From: Paraburkholderia silviterrae
GTDB taxonomy: Bacteria > Pseudomonadota > Gammaproteobacteria > Burkholderiales > Burkholderiaceae
Reading direction: 5' to 3'
Length of the DNA: 64,000 bases
Assembly (NCBI RefSeq): GCF_004353915.1
Contig: NZ_SMRP01000001.1
Location: 403,332 to 467,331, forward strand
Positions 42,844 to 51,575 of the stretch are shown here, piece after piece. Every line of letters begins with the position of its first letter. Position 1 is the first letter of the stretch. Position numbers and translations under genes: made by a program. A model generated the notes under the pieces. The model was not told where the DNA came from and ran no database searches. It saw only the letters and a program-made list of their open reading frames with translations.

Positions 42844-44271
42844 TCAATTGAAGCGCACATACTCGAAATCGACGGGCTGACGATTGATGCCCATTGCCGG
42901 CGGCGCGATCCAGTTCGCGAACTTGCCCGGCTCCACCACGCGGCCCATGAGCGACGCGACATAGGCGCGGTCCTCGGGCGTCGGCAGCCACTTCGCTTCG
43001 TTCGCGGCCCATTGCGCCTCGTCGATCACGCGGCCGTCCGGCGCGACGCGCACGCCCGCGAAGGTGCCGATGCGGCGATTGAATGCCTTGTGCGGCACAC
43101 TCAGGCGAAACTCGATGCCGGCCTTCTCCAGCACCTTGTTCCAGCGGTTCACGCCCGCCACCGAGTCCTTGATGTAGTCGTCGCGCAGCACTTCGTTCAT
43201 GGCGTTGAGCATCGGCACGTCGCGCTCGACGAGCTTGCCGTCCTGCACGTCGAGCAGGCGATACGTCTGGCCTTCGAGCCGATGGTCGTCGTCGCGCTTC
43301 GTTTCCTCGTAGCGGCCCTTCAGGCCCGCGCTGTAGAACGTGGCCGCGTTCGACGAGTGGTCGGCGCCGAACAGGTCGATCGTCACCGCATAGTGGAAGT
43401 TAAGGTAGCGCTGGATCGTTTCGAGGTCGATCACGCCCGCGGCACGCAAGCTGGCCACGTCGTCGGTCTTGAGCTCATTCATCGCCTGCGCGGTGCGCTG
43501 CACCACGCGCGAGACACCCGACTCGCCCACGAACATGTGATGCGCCTCTTCGGTCAGCATGAACTTCGTGGTGCGCGCGAGTGGGTCGAAGCCCGATTCG
43601 GCGAGCGCCGAAAGCTGAAACTTGCCGTCGCGGTCGGTAAAGTAGGTGAACATGAAGAACGCCAGCCAGTCGGGCGTTCTCTCGTTGAAGGCGCCCAGGA
43701 TGCGCGGGTTGTCGTCATCGCCCGAGCGCCGCTCGAGCAATGCTTCGGCTTCCTCACGACCGTCTCGACCGAAGTGGCGATGCAGCAGATAGACCATCGC
43801 CCACAAATGCCGCCCCTCTTCCACGTTCACCTGGAAGAGGTTGCGCAGGTCGTAGAGCGAGGGCGCCGTGAGGCCCAGATGGCGCTGCTGCTCGACCGAG
43901 GCGGGCTCGGTGTCGCCTTGCGTGACGATGATGCGGCGCAGGTTCGCGCGGTGCTCGCCCGGCACGTCCTGCCAGGCTGCCTCGCCCTTGTGCGCGCCGA
44001 AATGGATCTTGCGGTCCGCCTCGCCGGGCGCGAGGAAGATGCCCCAGCGATAGTCGGGCATTTTCACGTGATCGAAATGTGCCCAGCCGCCGGCGTCCAC
44101 GCTCACCGCGGTGCGCAGATAGACGTCGAAGCCATGCGAGCCCTCGGGCCCCATGTCGCCCCACCACGAGAGAAAATTCGGTTGCCACTGCTCCAGAGCC
44201 CGCTGCAGGGTACGGTCGCCGGCGAGATTGACGTTGTTGGGGATTTTTTCACTGTAGTTGATGGTGGACAT
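42844..44271 (-). CDS. boxB: BoxB, diiron oxygenase component of benzoyl-CoA 2,3-epoxidase
   Basis: The 475-residue diiron enzyme inserts oxygen into benzoyl-CoA to give the 2,3-epoxide. Expected iron ligands are present: Glu122, Glu152 and His155 (EEGRH), Asp213, Glu242 and His245 (LTEEAHHMF). This matches the known BoxB ligand set with a two-residue shift. The N-terminus NNVNLAGDRTLQRALEQWQP is characteristic. It is the middle gene of boxC-boxB-boxA, 58 bases after boxC. All evidence agrees with an intact enzyme. Confidence 0.96.
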   Translation of the reverse strand: MSTINYSEKIPNNVNLAGDRTLQRALEQWQPNFLSWWGDMGPEGSHGFDVYLRTAVSVDAGGWAHFDHVKMPDYRWGIFLAPGEADRKIHFGAHKGEAAWQDVPGEHRANLRRIIVTQGDTEPASVEQQRHLGLTAPSLYDLRNLFQVNVEEGRHLWAMVYLLHRHFGRDGREEAEALLERRSGDDDNPRILGAFNERTPDWLAFFMFTYFTDRDGKFQLSALAESGFDPLARTTKFMLTEEAHHMFVGESGVSRVVQRTAQAMNELKTDDVASLRAAGVIDLETIQRYLNFHYAVTIDLFGADHSSNAATFYSAGLKGRYEETKRDDDHRLEGQTYRLLDVQDGKLVERDVPMLNAMNEVLRDDYIKDSVAGVNRWNKVLEKAGIEFRLSVPHKAFNRRIGTFAGVRVAPDGRVIDEAQWAANEAKWLPTPEDRAYVASLMGRVVEPGKFANWIAPPAMGINRQPVDFEYVRFN

Positions 44272-44329
44272 CTCGGTTCCTTGCGGCTATGACGGAGCGG
44301 GCGGGAATCTGGCTGCGGCCAGGCTGCAA

Positions 44330-46045
44330 TCACACGCGAGCGGGGTCGAACTGCGCCTTGCTGCCCTTGCCGTACACCTTGAGGGCGCCCTTCTCGCCTA
44401 CCGCGTTGGGGCGATTGAAGATCCAGTTCTGCCACGCGGAGAGCCGGCCGAAAATGCGCGTTTCCATGGTCTCGGGCCCGTTGAAGCGCAAATTCGCTTC
44501 GAGGCCCGTGAGCGCGTCGGGCGACATGGCCGCGCGCTCTTCCAGCGCGATGCGGATCTCGTCGGCCCAGTCGATGTCGTCGGGCGCGGCGGTCACGAGG
44601 CCCAGCTGCTCCGCCTCGAGCGGCTTGAGCGGCTGGCCGATCCGTGCACGCGCGGCGTCGAGCGGCTCGGCCTCTTCATAGAAGCGCCGCGCGAGACGCG
44701 ACTGATGCGTGACCATTGGATACAGCCAGAAATTCGCTTCGGATAACGTAATATCAGGCTCTTCGTCCTGGTTCGAAGGCAGCGCCGCCATATAGCTGCG
44801 GTCGGCGGCAAATGCGAGCTCAGCGAATGTGCCTGCGAAGCACGAGCCCGGTTCGATCAGCGCGAAAAGCGAGCGCGACGAGACGTCGATACGCGCGAGC
44901 GTGCGGCGCAACATGCCGATGGTCTCGCGCACGAACCAGTGGTCGCGGTGTTCGATGAGCGCGGCGTCGGCGGCCAGCACGCCGCGTGCGTCGCCCTCCG
45001 TCTTGAAGATCCACGTGCCGATGTCGAGCTCGTTGGTGCGCATCGTGAGAATCGCATCGTCCAGTTCGCGGGCGAACTGCAGCGGCCACCATGCCGCGCC
45101 GGCCGCGACGATCGCGTCGATGCCTTCGGGCAGCGGCGCTTTCGCGGTGTCGGGCGCCTTCGCCGTGAAGGTGGCCGTGCGCTTCGCGCGGTCGATCGAC
45201 ACCTCGACGCTCGCGTAGCTCAAACCGTTCGCGTGTTCGATGCGCTCGATGCGCGTGAGCGCGATGCCCTGCGCGCCCCGAGCAACGTCGGGCCGGTCGC
45301 TCAGCGCGGCGAGTTCGAGCGCGCGCGCCTGCACCGCCTGGCTGAAGCGGTTGGGCTTGACCACGTCGTCCACGAGGCGCCACGCCTTCGCGCGCTCGCC
45401 GCGGATGCCCTCCGCCACGGTGCAGAAAATATCGGCGCGGTCGTGACGGACGCGGCGCTTGTCGGTGAGGCGCGTGAGGCCGCCGGTGCCGGGCAGCACG
45501 CCGAGCAGCGGCACTTCGGGCAGCGCCACCGTGGACGAGCGGTCGTCCACCAGCAGGATTTCGTCGCAGGCGAGCGCCAGTTCATAGCCGCCGCCGGCGC
45601 AGGCCCCGTTCACCGCGGCAATGAATTTCAGGCCCGAGTGCCGCGACGAATCCTCGATGCCGTTGCGCGTCTCGTTGGTGAACTTGCAGAAGTTCACCTT
45701 CCACGCGTGGGTGGAGAGGCCCAGCATGAAGATATTGGCGCCTGAGCAGAACACCCGGTCCTTCAGACTCGTGAGCACCACCGTGCGCACCTCGGGGTGC
45801 TCGAAGCGGATGCGCTGGAGGGCATCGTGCAGTTCGATGTCGACGCCGAGATCGTATGAATTCAGCTTCAGCTTGTAGCCTTCGCGAATGCCGCCATCTT
45901 CGGCAATATCGATGCCGAGCGTGGCGACGGCGCCGTCGAAGCTGAGCTTCCAGTGCCGATACTGCGAGGGGTCGGTACGGTAGTCGACACGCGGGACGGT
46001 CGGTTCAACGACCGGCTGGGCGACGGCGCTATCTACTGCGGCCAT
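44330..46045 (-). CDS. boxC: BoxC, benzoyl-CoA-dihydrodiol / epoxide lyase
   Basis: The 571-residue crotonase-superfamily enzyme hydrolyses the 2,3-epoxide of benzoyl-CoA to 3,4-dehydroadipyl-CoA semialdehyde and formate. The N-terminal half contains the oxyanion-hole segments CSGANIFMLGLSTHAWKVN and NGACAGGGYELALACDEILL, then ALPEVPLLGVLPGTGGLTRL. The C-terminal half is the long BoxC extension. It is the first structural gene after the regulatory gap and lies 140 bases downstream of the regulator gene on the same strand. Confidence 0.95.
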   Translation of the reverse strand: MAAVDSAVAQPVVEPTVPRVDYRTDPSQYRHWKLSFDGAVATLGIDIAEDGGIREGYKLKLNSYDLGVDIELHDALQRIRFEHPEVRTVVLTSLKDRVFCSGANIFMLGLSTHAWKVNFCKFTNETRNGIEDSSRHSGLKFIAAVNGACAGGGYELALACDEILLVDDRSSTVALPEVPLLGVLPGTGGLTRLTDKRRVRHDRADIFCTVAEGIRGERAKAWRLVDDVVKPNRFSQAVQARALELAALSDRPDVARGAQGIALTRIERIEHANGLSYASVEVSIDRAKRTATFTAKAPDTAKAPLPEGIDAIVAAGAAWWPLQFARELDDAILTMRTNELDIGTWIFKTEGDARGVLAADAALIEHRDHWFVRETIGMLRRTLARIDVSSRSLFALIEPGSCFAGTFAELAFAADRSYMAALPSNQDEEPDITLSEANFWLYPMVTHQSRLARRFYEEAEPLDAARARIGQPLKPLEAEQLGLVTAAPDDIDWADEIRIALEERAAMSPDALTGLEANLRFNGPETMETRIFGRLSAWQNWIFNRPNAVGEKGALKVYGKGSKAQFDPARV

Positions 46046-46058
46046 GGGGCGTCTCCTT

Positions 46059-46121
46059 ATGCACTTCGTTTCAATGAACGATAGTGCAACGTCAACCCCG
46101 TGTAAAGCACTTTAGTGCATA
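46059..46121 (-). promoter_or_regulatory. boxC promoter region with repeated TGCAC/GTGCA motifs
   Basis: The gap between the regulator and boxC holds TATGCACTT near 46059, ATAGTGCAAC at 46081-46090 and an inverted pair GCAC-TTTA-GTGC at 46107-46118, inside an AT-richer patch. BzdR/BoxR-type regulators are known to use TGCA-containing repeats, so these are good operator candidates for control of boxCBA. A matching TATAGTGC occurs at the divergent promoter. Confidence 0.55.
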
Positions 46122-46184
46122 TTCAAACTACAGCGGGTAAACCATGAAATACAATGCATCACCTGCCAAACCACCCAGTGCGCC

Positions 46185-47150
46185 TCAGTCGATGCGCACC
46201 GGCTCCGCGCCCAGACGCGCCGCAAGACGATCGCGCAATTGCAGATAGGCGTCGGCGAGCGTCTTCTCGCTGGTGTCGAAGCGCATGTCCGCACGGCTGT
46301 ACAGCTCGCTGCGGCCTGCCAGAATGCGCTTGAGGTCATCCATGGCCTCGCGGTTGCCCGACATGGGCCTAAAGTCGCCTTGCGCGACCACCCGGCGCAT
46401 GTGCTCCTCGGGCGCGGCTTGCAGCCAGACCGTGAAGCAGTGCGCAAGCAGCGTGTTGAAGGTGGCCGGCTCGGACACGAGCCCGCCCGGCGAGGCAATC
46501 ACGGCGCGCGGGTGCTCGGCGATCACGGCCTCCAGCGCGCGCTGCTCGTAGCGGCGGTATGCACTCGCGCCGTAGAGCGAGTGAATCTCCGAGGGCGGGC
46601 AGCCGGCCAGTTGCTCGATCACGCGCGTGAGCTCGACGAACGGCACCTTGAGCTCCTGCGCGAGCATGCGCCCGAGCGTGGACTTGCCTGCGCCACGCAG
46701 GCCGATGAGCGCAATGCGCTCGTTGCGGTGCGGATCGGCGCTCGCCTGCGAGAACATTTCCGCAAGCGCGATGCGTGCGCGCTGCAGCGCGGCCGGGTCG
46801 CGCCCCTGCAGCAACTCGCGGATCAACAGCCATTCGGCCGACGAAGTGGTGACGTCGCCGATCACCTCCGCCAGAGGGCAGCTGAGCGTGGCCGCGATCT
46901 GCCGCAGCACCAGTACGGAGGCGTTGCCCACGCCCGATTCCAGATTCGCCAAATGGCGCTCGGACAGCCCGGTTTCCGCCGCCAGCGTCTTGCGCGTCAT
47001 GCCGCGGCGCGCGCGCAACATGCGTACGCGCTCGCCCATCGCGGTCAGGAACGGGTCGCGTTCGCTGCGCTCGCCGCGCACCGCGTCAGTGGCTTCGTGG
47101 GCGTCCGTCGACTCATCAGGCTGCGGCTCGGCAATGTAAGTTTGCTTCAT
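46185..47150 (-). CDS. boxR: BoxR/BzdR-type regulator (XRE HTH fused to shikimate kinase-like domain)
   Basis: The 321-residue protein has an N-terminal helix-turn-helix at about 49-77 (GMTRKTLAAETGLSERHLANL) and a C-terminal shikimate-kinase-like domain with Walker A GLRGAGKST at 150-158 and ASPGGLVSEPATF. This fusion is the hallmark of BzdR/BoxR, which repress benzoate-degradation promoters and are released by benzoyl-CoA bound to the kinase-like domain. It lies at the centre of the cluster between boxCBA and the divergent DUF4863-ligase genes. Confidence 0.95.
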   Translation of the reverse strand: MKQTYIAEPQPDESTDAHEATDAVRGERSERDPFLTAMGERVRMLRARRGMTRKTLAAETGLSERHLANLESGVGNASVLVLRQIAATLSCPLAEVIGDVTTSSAEWLLIRELLQGRDPAALQRARIALAEMFSQASADPHRNERIALIGLRGAGKSTLGRMLAQELKVPFVELTRVIEQLAGCPPSEIHSLYGASAYRRYEQRALEAVIAEHPRAVIASPGGLVSEPATFNTLLAHCFTVWLQAAPEEHMRRVVAQGDFRPMSGNREAMDDLKRILAGRSELYSRADMRFDTSEKTLADAYLQLRDRLAARLGAEPVRID

Positions 47151-47182
47151 CTTGAGTGACCTCCCAAACCGGCTTTATGTAC

Positions 47183-47219
47183 TATAGTGCTTGACACGCA
47201 TTTTACTAACCGCTAATTT
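47183..47219 (+). promoter_or_regulatory. Promoter for the DUF4863-benzoate ligase operon, with adjoining BoxR-like site
   Basis: A perfect TTGACA at 47191-47196 is followed after 17 bases by a weak -10 (TAATTT, 47214-47219). TATAGTGC directly abuts the -35 box, and this motif also occurs in the boxC leader. The layout suggests repression by a protein covering the -35 region. Confidence 0.55.
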
Positions 47220-47259
47220 TCGCCAAAAGACGGGCCGCAGACAAACACAGGAGACACGC

Positions 47260-47733
47260 ATGTCCCCGCAAGACTTCGAACACCTGATTGCAGGTGTCAC
47301 GAACCAGATTGCCGGCCGTCCATTGGATGATGCACTCGACGCCTGGCTCAACGCTACCTGGCCAAATGGCAGCCCGACCTTCGCGGCGCTCGAAAACGCT
47401 TGCCGCCAGGGCGTCGCGGACGGCTGGATGTGTCAGCGCGAGGCCGGTGGGCTGCGCTACGGACGCGTCATCAAGCCGCTGCCGGCCACGCACGGCTTTT
47501 CGGTCGATGTCGTGCAGATGAAAGATCTTGCCGGTCCGCATCATACGCACCCTCACGGCGAAATCGATCTCCTCATGCCGATCACGCCCGGCGCGACGTT
47601 CGACGGCCGGCCCGCGGGCTGGTGCGTGTACGGTCCAGGCAGTGCACACCACCCAACCGTCGCCAACGGCGAGGCGCTCGTGCTCTATTTGTTGCCGCAA
47701 GGCGCGATCGAGTTCACGCCGGCGCCGGCCTGA
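47260..47733 (+). CDS. DUF4863 protein of the box cluster
   Basis: The 157-residue product belongs to DUF4863, found beside box genes in beta-proteobacteria; an exact function is not known to me. The text DLAGPHHTHPHGEIDLLMPI with clustered histidines and GPGSAHHPTVANGEALVLYLLPQG looks like a small cupin-type metal-binding barrel. The ATG at 47260 follows an AGGAGA site. It is the first gene downstream of the divergent promoter, ahead of the ligase. Confidence 0.85.
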   Translation: MSPQDFEHLIAGVTNQIAGRPLDDALDAWLNATWPNGSPTFAALENACRQGVADGWMCQREAGGLRYGRVIKPLPATHGFSVDVVQMKDLAGPHHTHPHGEIDLLMPITPGATFDGRPAGWCVYGPGSAHHPTVANGEALVLYLLPQGAIEFTPAPA

Positions 47734-47994
47734 GCGGCTGCGCCGCCCCACGCACGCGAATCGGGCTTCGTGTCGCCGCCGGCACACCGTTTCCTGGTAG
47801 CCAGCGGTATGGCGAATGACGTGCTGCGTGACGTGGTGCATAACGTATTGCCAGGCAATCCGAATCGAACGGCGCAGCAGCTTCATGGCGACCGAAGATC
47901 GACGGCGCAGCGCGCATGCAAGGCCATTTCACGCAAGGCAGCGCGGTCGCGGCAGATCGAGACAGATCGAAGCACACCAAGCGGAGACAGCATC

Positions 47995-49665
47995 GTGGAT
48001 ACCCAAGCAGCGTCGCTGGCCGTGGCCCCTGCGGCACCGCAGATATCGAGCGCGCCGGCCCCCGTGCCGCCACCCGCGCAACTGAACTTTGCAGCGCACC
48101 TGTTCGCCCTGAACGCGGCGCGCAGCGCCAAACCCGCCTATATCGACGACACCCGCACGCTCGCCTATGGCGAGCTCGAAACGCGCGCGCGCCAATTCTC
48201 CGCGGCGTTGCGCGAGCTGGGCGTGCACGCCGAAGAGCGCATCCTGCTCGTGATACTCGACAGCATCGAGCTGCCGGTCGTCTTTCTCGGCGCGTTGCAT
48301 GCGGGCGTCGTGCCCGTCATCGTCAACACCCAGCTCACCGCCGCCGACTATGCCTACATGCTCGCGCACAGCCGAGCGCGGCTCGTGATTGCGTCGGGCG
48401 CGGTGCTGCCGGTCGTGAGCGCCGCGCTCGCACAAGCCAATTCCCAGGGCGATGGCGAAGACTGCGCGCTCGTGGTCTCGCAGCCACTCGCCGGCGCGCC
48501 GGCCTGCCCGCGCGGCACAATCGTGCTCCATGAGCTGATCGAACGCGCCCAGCCTGCTGCGCACGCGGCTCGAACGAGCGGCGACGACATCGCGCTCTGG
48601 CTCTATTCGTCGGGTTCCACGGGCAAGCCCAAGGGAACTGTGCATACGCACGCCAACCTCTACTGGACCGTGGAGACTTATGCCAAGTCCGTTCTCGGCA
48701 TCCGCGAAAGCGACGTGGTGTTTTCCGCGGCCAAGCTGTTTTTCGCGTACGGGCTCGGCAATGCCCTCTCGTTTCCGCTCTCGGTAGGCGCGACCACGGT
48801 GCTGATGGCCGAGCGCCCCACCGCCAGCGCCGTCTTCACACGCCTCGTCAAGCACCGCCCGACTATCTTCTACGGCGTGCCCACGCTGTACGCGAGCATG
48901 ATGGCCTCGCCCAACCTGCCCGCACGCGCGGAGCTCGCGCTGCGCATTTGCGCCTCGGCGGGCGAGGCGTTGCCGCGCGAAACCGGCGAGCGCTTCAGCC
49001 GCCACTTCGGCAGCGACATCCTCGACGGCATCGGCTCCACGGAAATGCTGCACATCTTTCTCTCGAACCGCCCGGGCGAAGTCGAATACGGCACCACGGG
49101 GCGCCCCGTGCCCGGCTACGAAATCGAGCTGCGCGACGAGTCGGGCCGGCCCGTGCCCGACGGGGAAATGGGCGAGCTCTATATTCGCGGCCCGAGCGCC
49201 GCCTTGATGTACTGGAGCAATCGCGAGAAGTCGCGCGCGACCTTTCTGGGCGAGTGGGTCAAGAGCGGCGACAAGTACCGGCGCCTGCCCAGTGGCTGCT
49301 ACGTCTATGCGGGCCGCAGCGACGACATGCTCAAGGTGAGCGGCCAGTATGTCTCGCCCATCGAGGTGGAGATGGTGCTCGTGCAGCACGAAGCCGTGCT
49401 CGAGGCGGCCGTGATCGGCGTGGATCAGGACGGGCTCGTAAAGACCTGTGCATTCGTCGTGCTCAAGCAGGAGGCGAATGCGCAAGCGCTCGCCACCCAG
49501 GACGGGCATGCCGCGCTCGTCGACACGCTGAAGGCCTTCGTCAAGGCGCGGCTCGCGCCGCACAAGTACCCACGCGACATTGTTTTCGTCGACGATCTGC
49601 CGAAGACCGCAACGGGCAAGATCCAGCGCTTTCGTCTGCGCGAACAGTATCGGCCCCGCTCGTGA
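47995..49665 (+). CDS. Benzoate-CoA ligase
   Basis: A 556-residue adenylate-forming enzyme that activates benzoate to benzoyl-CoA, the entry step of the box pathway. Motifs are the P-loop LYSSGSTGKPKGTVHTHANL, GSTEMLHIFLSNRPG, YGTTGRPVPGYEIELRDESG, GRSDDMLKVSGQYVSPIEVE and the C-terminal PKTATGKIQRFRLRE with its catalytic Lys. The GTG at 47995 (GCGGAGA upstream) gives the normal length; the upstream frame to 47770 has no family content. The 261-base gap after DUF4863 shows nothing else. Confidence 0.92.
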   Translation: MDTQAASLAVAPAAPQISSAPAPVPPPAQLNFAAHLFALNAARSAKPAYIDDTRTLAYGELETRARQFSAALRELGVHAEERILLVILDSIELPVVFLGALHAGVVPVIVNTQLTAADYAYMLAHSRARLVIASGAVLPVVSAALAQANSQGDGEDCALVVSQPLAGAPACPRGTIVLHELIERAQPAAHAARTSGDDIALWLYSSGSTGKPKGTVHTHANLYWTVETYAKSVLGIRESDVVFSAAKLFFAYGLGNALSFPLSVGATTVLMAERPTASAVFTRLVKHRPTIFYGVPTLYASMMASPNLPARAELALRICASAGEALPRETGERFSRHFGSDILDGIGSTEMLHIFLSNRPGEVEYGTTGRPVPGYEIELRDESGRPVPDGEMGELYIRGPSAALMYWSNREKSRATFLGEWVKSGDKYRRLPSGCYVYAGRSDDMLKVSGQYVSPIEVEMVLVQHEAVLEAAVIGVDQDGLVKTCAFVVLKQEANAQALATQDGHAALVDTLKAFVKARLAPHKYPRDIVFVDDLPKTATGKIQRFRLREQYRPRS

Positions 49666-49758
49666 GGCGATCGTGAGGCCCTGATAAAGCCGCCGGGCGG
49701 CCATTCTCCGCATCGCCACGCCCAGGCGGCGCTCGACGCAGCCATCCCGCCATTCGCT

Positions 49759-49836
49759 CTCGCGGTTCTCGCGGTTCTCGCGGTTCTCGCGGTTCTCGCG
49801 GTTCTCGCGGCTCTCGCGGCTCTCGCGGCTCTCGCG
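49759..49836. repeat. 9-bp tandem repeat array in a 540-base intergenic region
   Basis: The unit ctcgcggtt (later ctcgcggct) repeats about 8.7 times head to tail. It lies just downstream of the benzoate ligase gene in the 49666-50204 gap. Nothing else is recognised in that gap. On the minus strand the array would code for an Ala-Arg-(T/A) repeat, but no real gene contains it. It is a candidate variable-number repeat. Confidence 0.9.
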
Positions 49837-50204
49837 CCGCGCGCCCGCACGGTCACGGCCTGAGCCTCACGCCAGGAGCCGTTCGCACGCCTGCCGATTC
49901 ATCCACCCGCCCCTTCAGGCCGTCACGCGCCATCCACCGCCTGCTCCGTGCACACGCGGCATCGTTCGTCGATGCTGCTTGAGCGCGGTGCGCTCCGATG
50001 TGACGCCCGAGGCCCCTGCAGCCCGCATCGGCGCCCCACAATGATGTTATTGTCTGCAATGGCCACAGCAGTCCGACCCCACCTGCCCTGAGACCGCTTT
50101 GCATCGGTGCTTTGCATGGGACCGGAGTAAGCGCAAAAGCGCTAATACCGGTCGACAAGAGACACACGCGCAGCCAGGGCCGGCGGCGAATCCGGCATCG
50201 AACC

Positions 50205-51575
50205 ATGAGCGATTCCACCCTGATGAACGTATCGAGTATCACGATGCGCGCGCGCCGCGGCTGGGCGGCGCTCAAGCCGCGCATGGTACGCGCGTTCGCG
50301 CCCGCCATGCGCAACCTCCAGTATGTGAAGCGCCGCATGCGCCCGCTCGCCGTGGTCGCGAGCATCGGCTTTCCGCTTTACTACTACGTCTGGAAAGACC
50401 TTTTTCCGCAGCCCTACGAAAATCTCACGCTGCGCCTGATCGGCGCCGCGCTGTTCGTGCCGATTCTCGCCTTCGAGCGCTGGCCCGCCGCGGCCAAAAA
50501 ACTGCTGCCCTGGTACTGGTATACCGCCACGCTCTACGCGCTGCCGTTCTTCTTCACCTTCATGCTGCTCAAGAACAACGGCAACGAGGTCTGGGTCGAA
50601 AGCGCACTGATCGCCGCCTTCGTCATGGTGCTGCTGCTCGACTGGCTCATGCTCGTGCTGCAGTTTGTCGTAGGCATCGGGCTCGCGCTCGTCGCCTATG
50701 TGCTCACTACCGACCCGATCGTCCTCAACTCCATCTATCTCACCCACCTGGCGATCTTCTCGTTCGCCGTTGCCATCGGCGCGGTGGCGAACTACGACCA
50801 GGACCGCATCCAGATCGAACAGGAGCGCGCCATGCTGGCCACGGCGGGCAGCGTCGCGCACGAGCTGCGCACGCCGCTCGTCGCCATCCGCGTGGGGGCG
50901 GCGGGCCTCATGCGCTATCTGCCCGCACTGCTCGACACCTATGCGCTCGCCCAGCGCAACCGCCTGCCGGTGCCGAAAATACGCGTGGCGCATCTTCATT
51001 CGATGCAGGGCGTGGTGAGCCGCATCGAGCAGGAAGCGCTGCATTCGAACGCGATCATCGACATGCTGCTCGCCACCGCGCGCTTCTCCGGCACGAACAT
51101 GCAAAACGCAACAACGTGCTCGATTGCGCATTGCGTCGAAACCGCGCTTGCGCGCTATCCGTTTCGCGAAGGCGAGCGCGCGCGCGTGCATTGCAATCTG
51201 CGGCCCGATTTCGAGTTCGCCGGCTCTGAAATGCTCACCGTGCACGTGCTGTTCAATCTGCTCAAAAATGCGTTTCGGCACATGGGCAGCATCGACGGCG
51301 CGCATATTTCGATCCGGCTCGAAGCGGCCGATCGCGGCAATCGCGCCAACCGGCTGATTTTCAGCGATACCGGCTCCGGTATTTCGTCTGAAGTCTTGCC
51401 GCACATCTTTACCCGCTTTTATACTTCTTCCACCACCACCGATGACGTGTCGCTCGGAGCAGGAATTGGGCTGGCATTTTGCCGCGATGTCATGCAAGCG
51501 ATGGGGGGAGCCATTGCCTGCTCTTCGGTGAAAGGCAAGTACACCGAGTTTGTTTTGACATTCCCATCGCCATGA
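50205..51575 (+). CDS. CqsS/LqsS-type sensor histidine kinase for alpha-hydroxyketone signals
   Basis: The 456-residue kinase has about six membrane helices at 47-195, including the characteristic SIGFPLYYYVWKDLFPQPYENLTLRLIGA segment seen in CqsS/LqsS sensors. The H-box SVAHELRTPL carries His219. The HATPase domain has NLLKNAFRHM, SDTGSGIS and LGAGIGLAFCRDVMQAMGG. There is no fused receiver, so the separate response regulator, whose ATG overlaps this stop codon (ATGA), is the natural partner. The neighbouring convergent synthase gene supports detection of a CAI-1/LAI-1-like molecule. An alternative ATG seven codons downstream is possible. Confidence 0.85.
   Translation: MSDSTLMNVSSITMRARRGWAALKPRMVRAFAPAMRNLQYVKRRMRPLAVVASIGFPLYYYVWKDLFPQPYENLTLRLIGAALFVPILAFERWPAAAKKLLPWYWYTATLYALPFFFTFMLLKNNGNEVWVESALIAAFVMVLLLDWLMLVLQFVVGIGLALVAYVLTTDPIVLNSIYLTHLAIFSFAVAIGAVANYDQDRIQIEQERAMLATAGSVAHELRTPLVAIRVGAAGLMRYLPALLDTYALAQRNRLPVPKIRVAHLHSMQGVVSRIEQEALHSNAIIDMLLATARFSGTNMQNATTCSIAHCVETALARYPFREGERARVHCNLRPDFEFAGSEMLTVHVLFNLLKNAFRHMGSIDGAHISIRLEAADRGNRANRLIFSDTGSGISSEVLPHIFTRFYTSSTTTDDVSLGAGIGLAFCRDVMQAMGGAIACSSVKGKYTEFVLTFPSP

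Noticed and set aside
49759..49836. CRISPR-like array
   Set aside because: The 9-bp units are directly adjacent with no spacers; it is a simple tandem repeat. The same holds for the 16-bp array at the window end.
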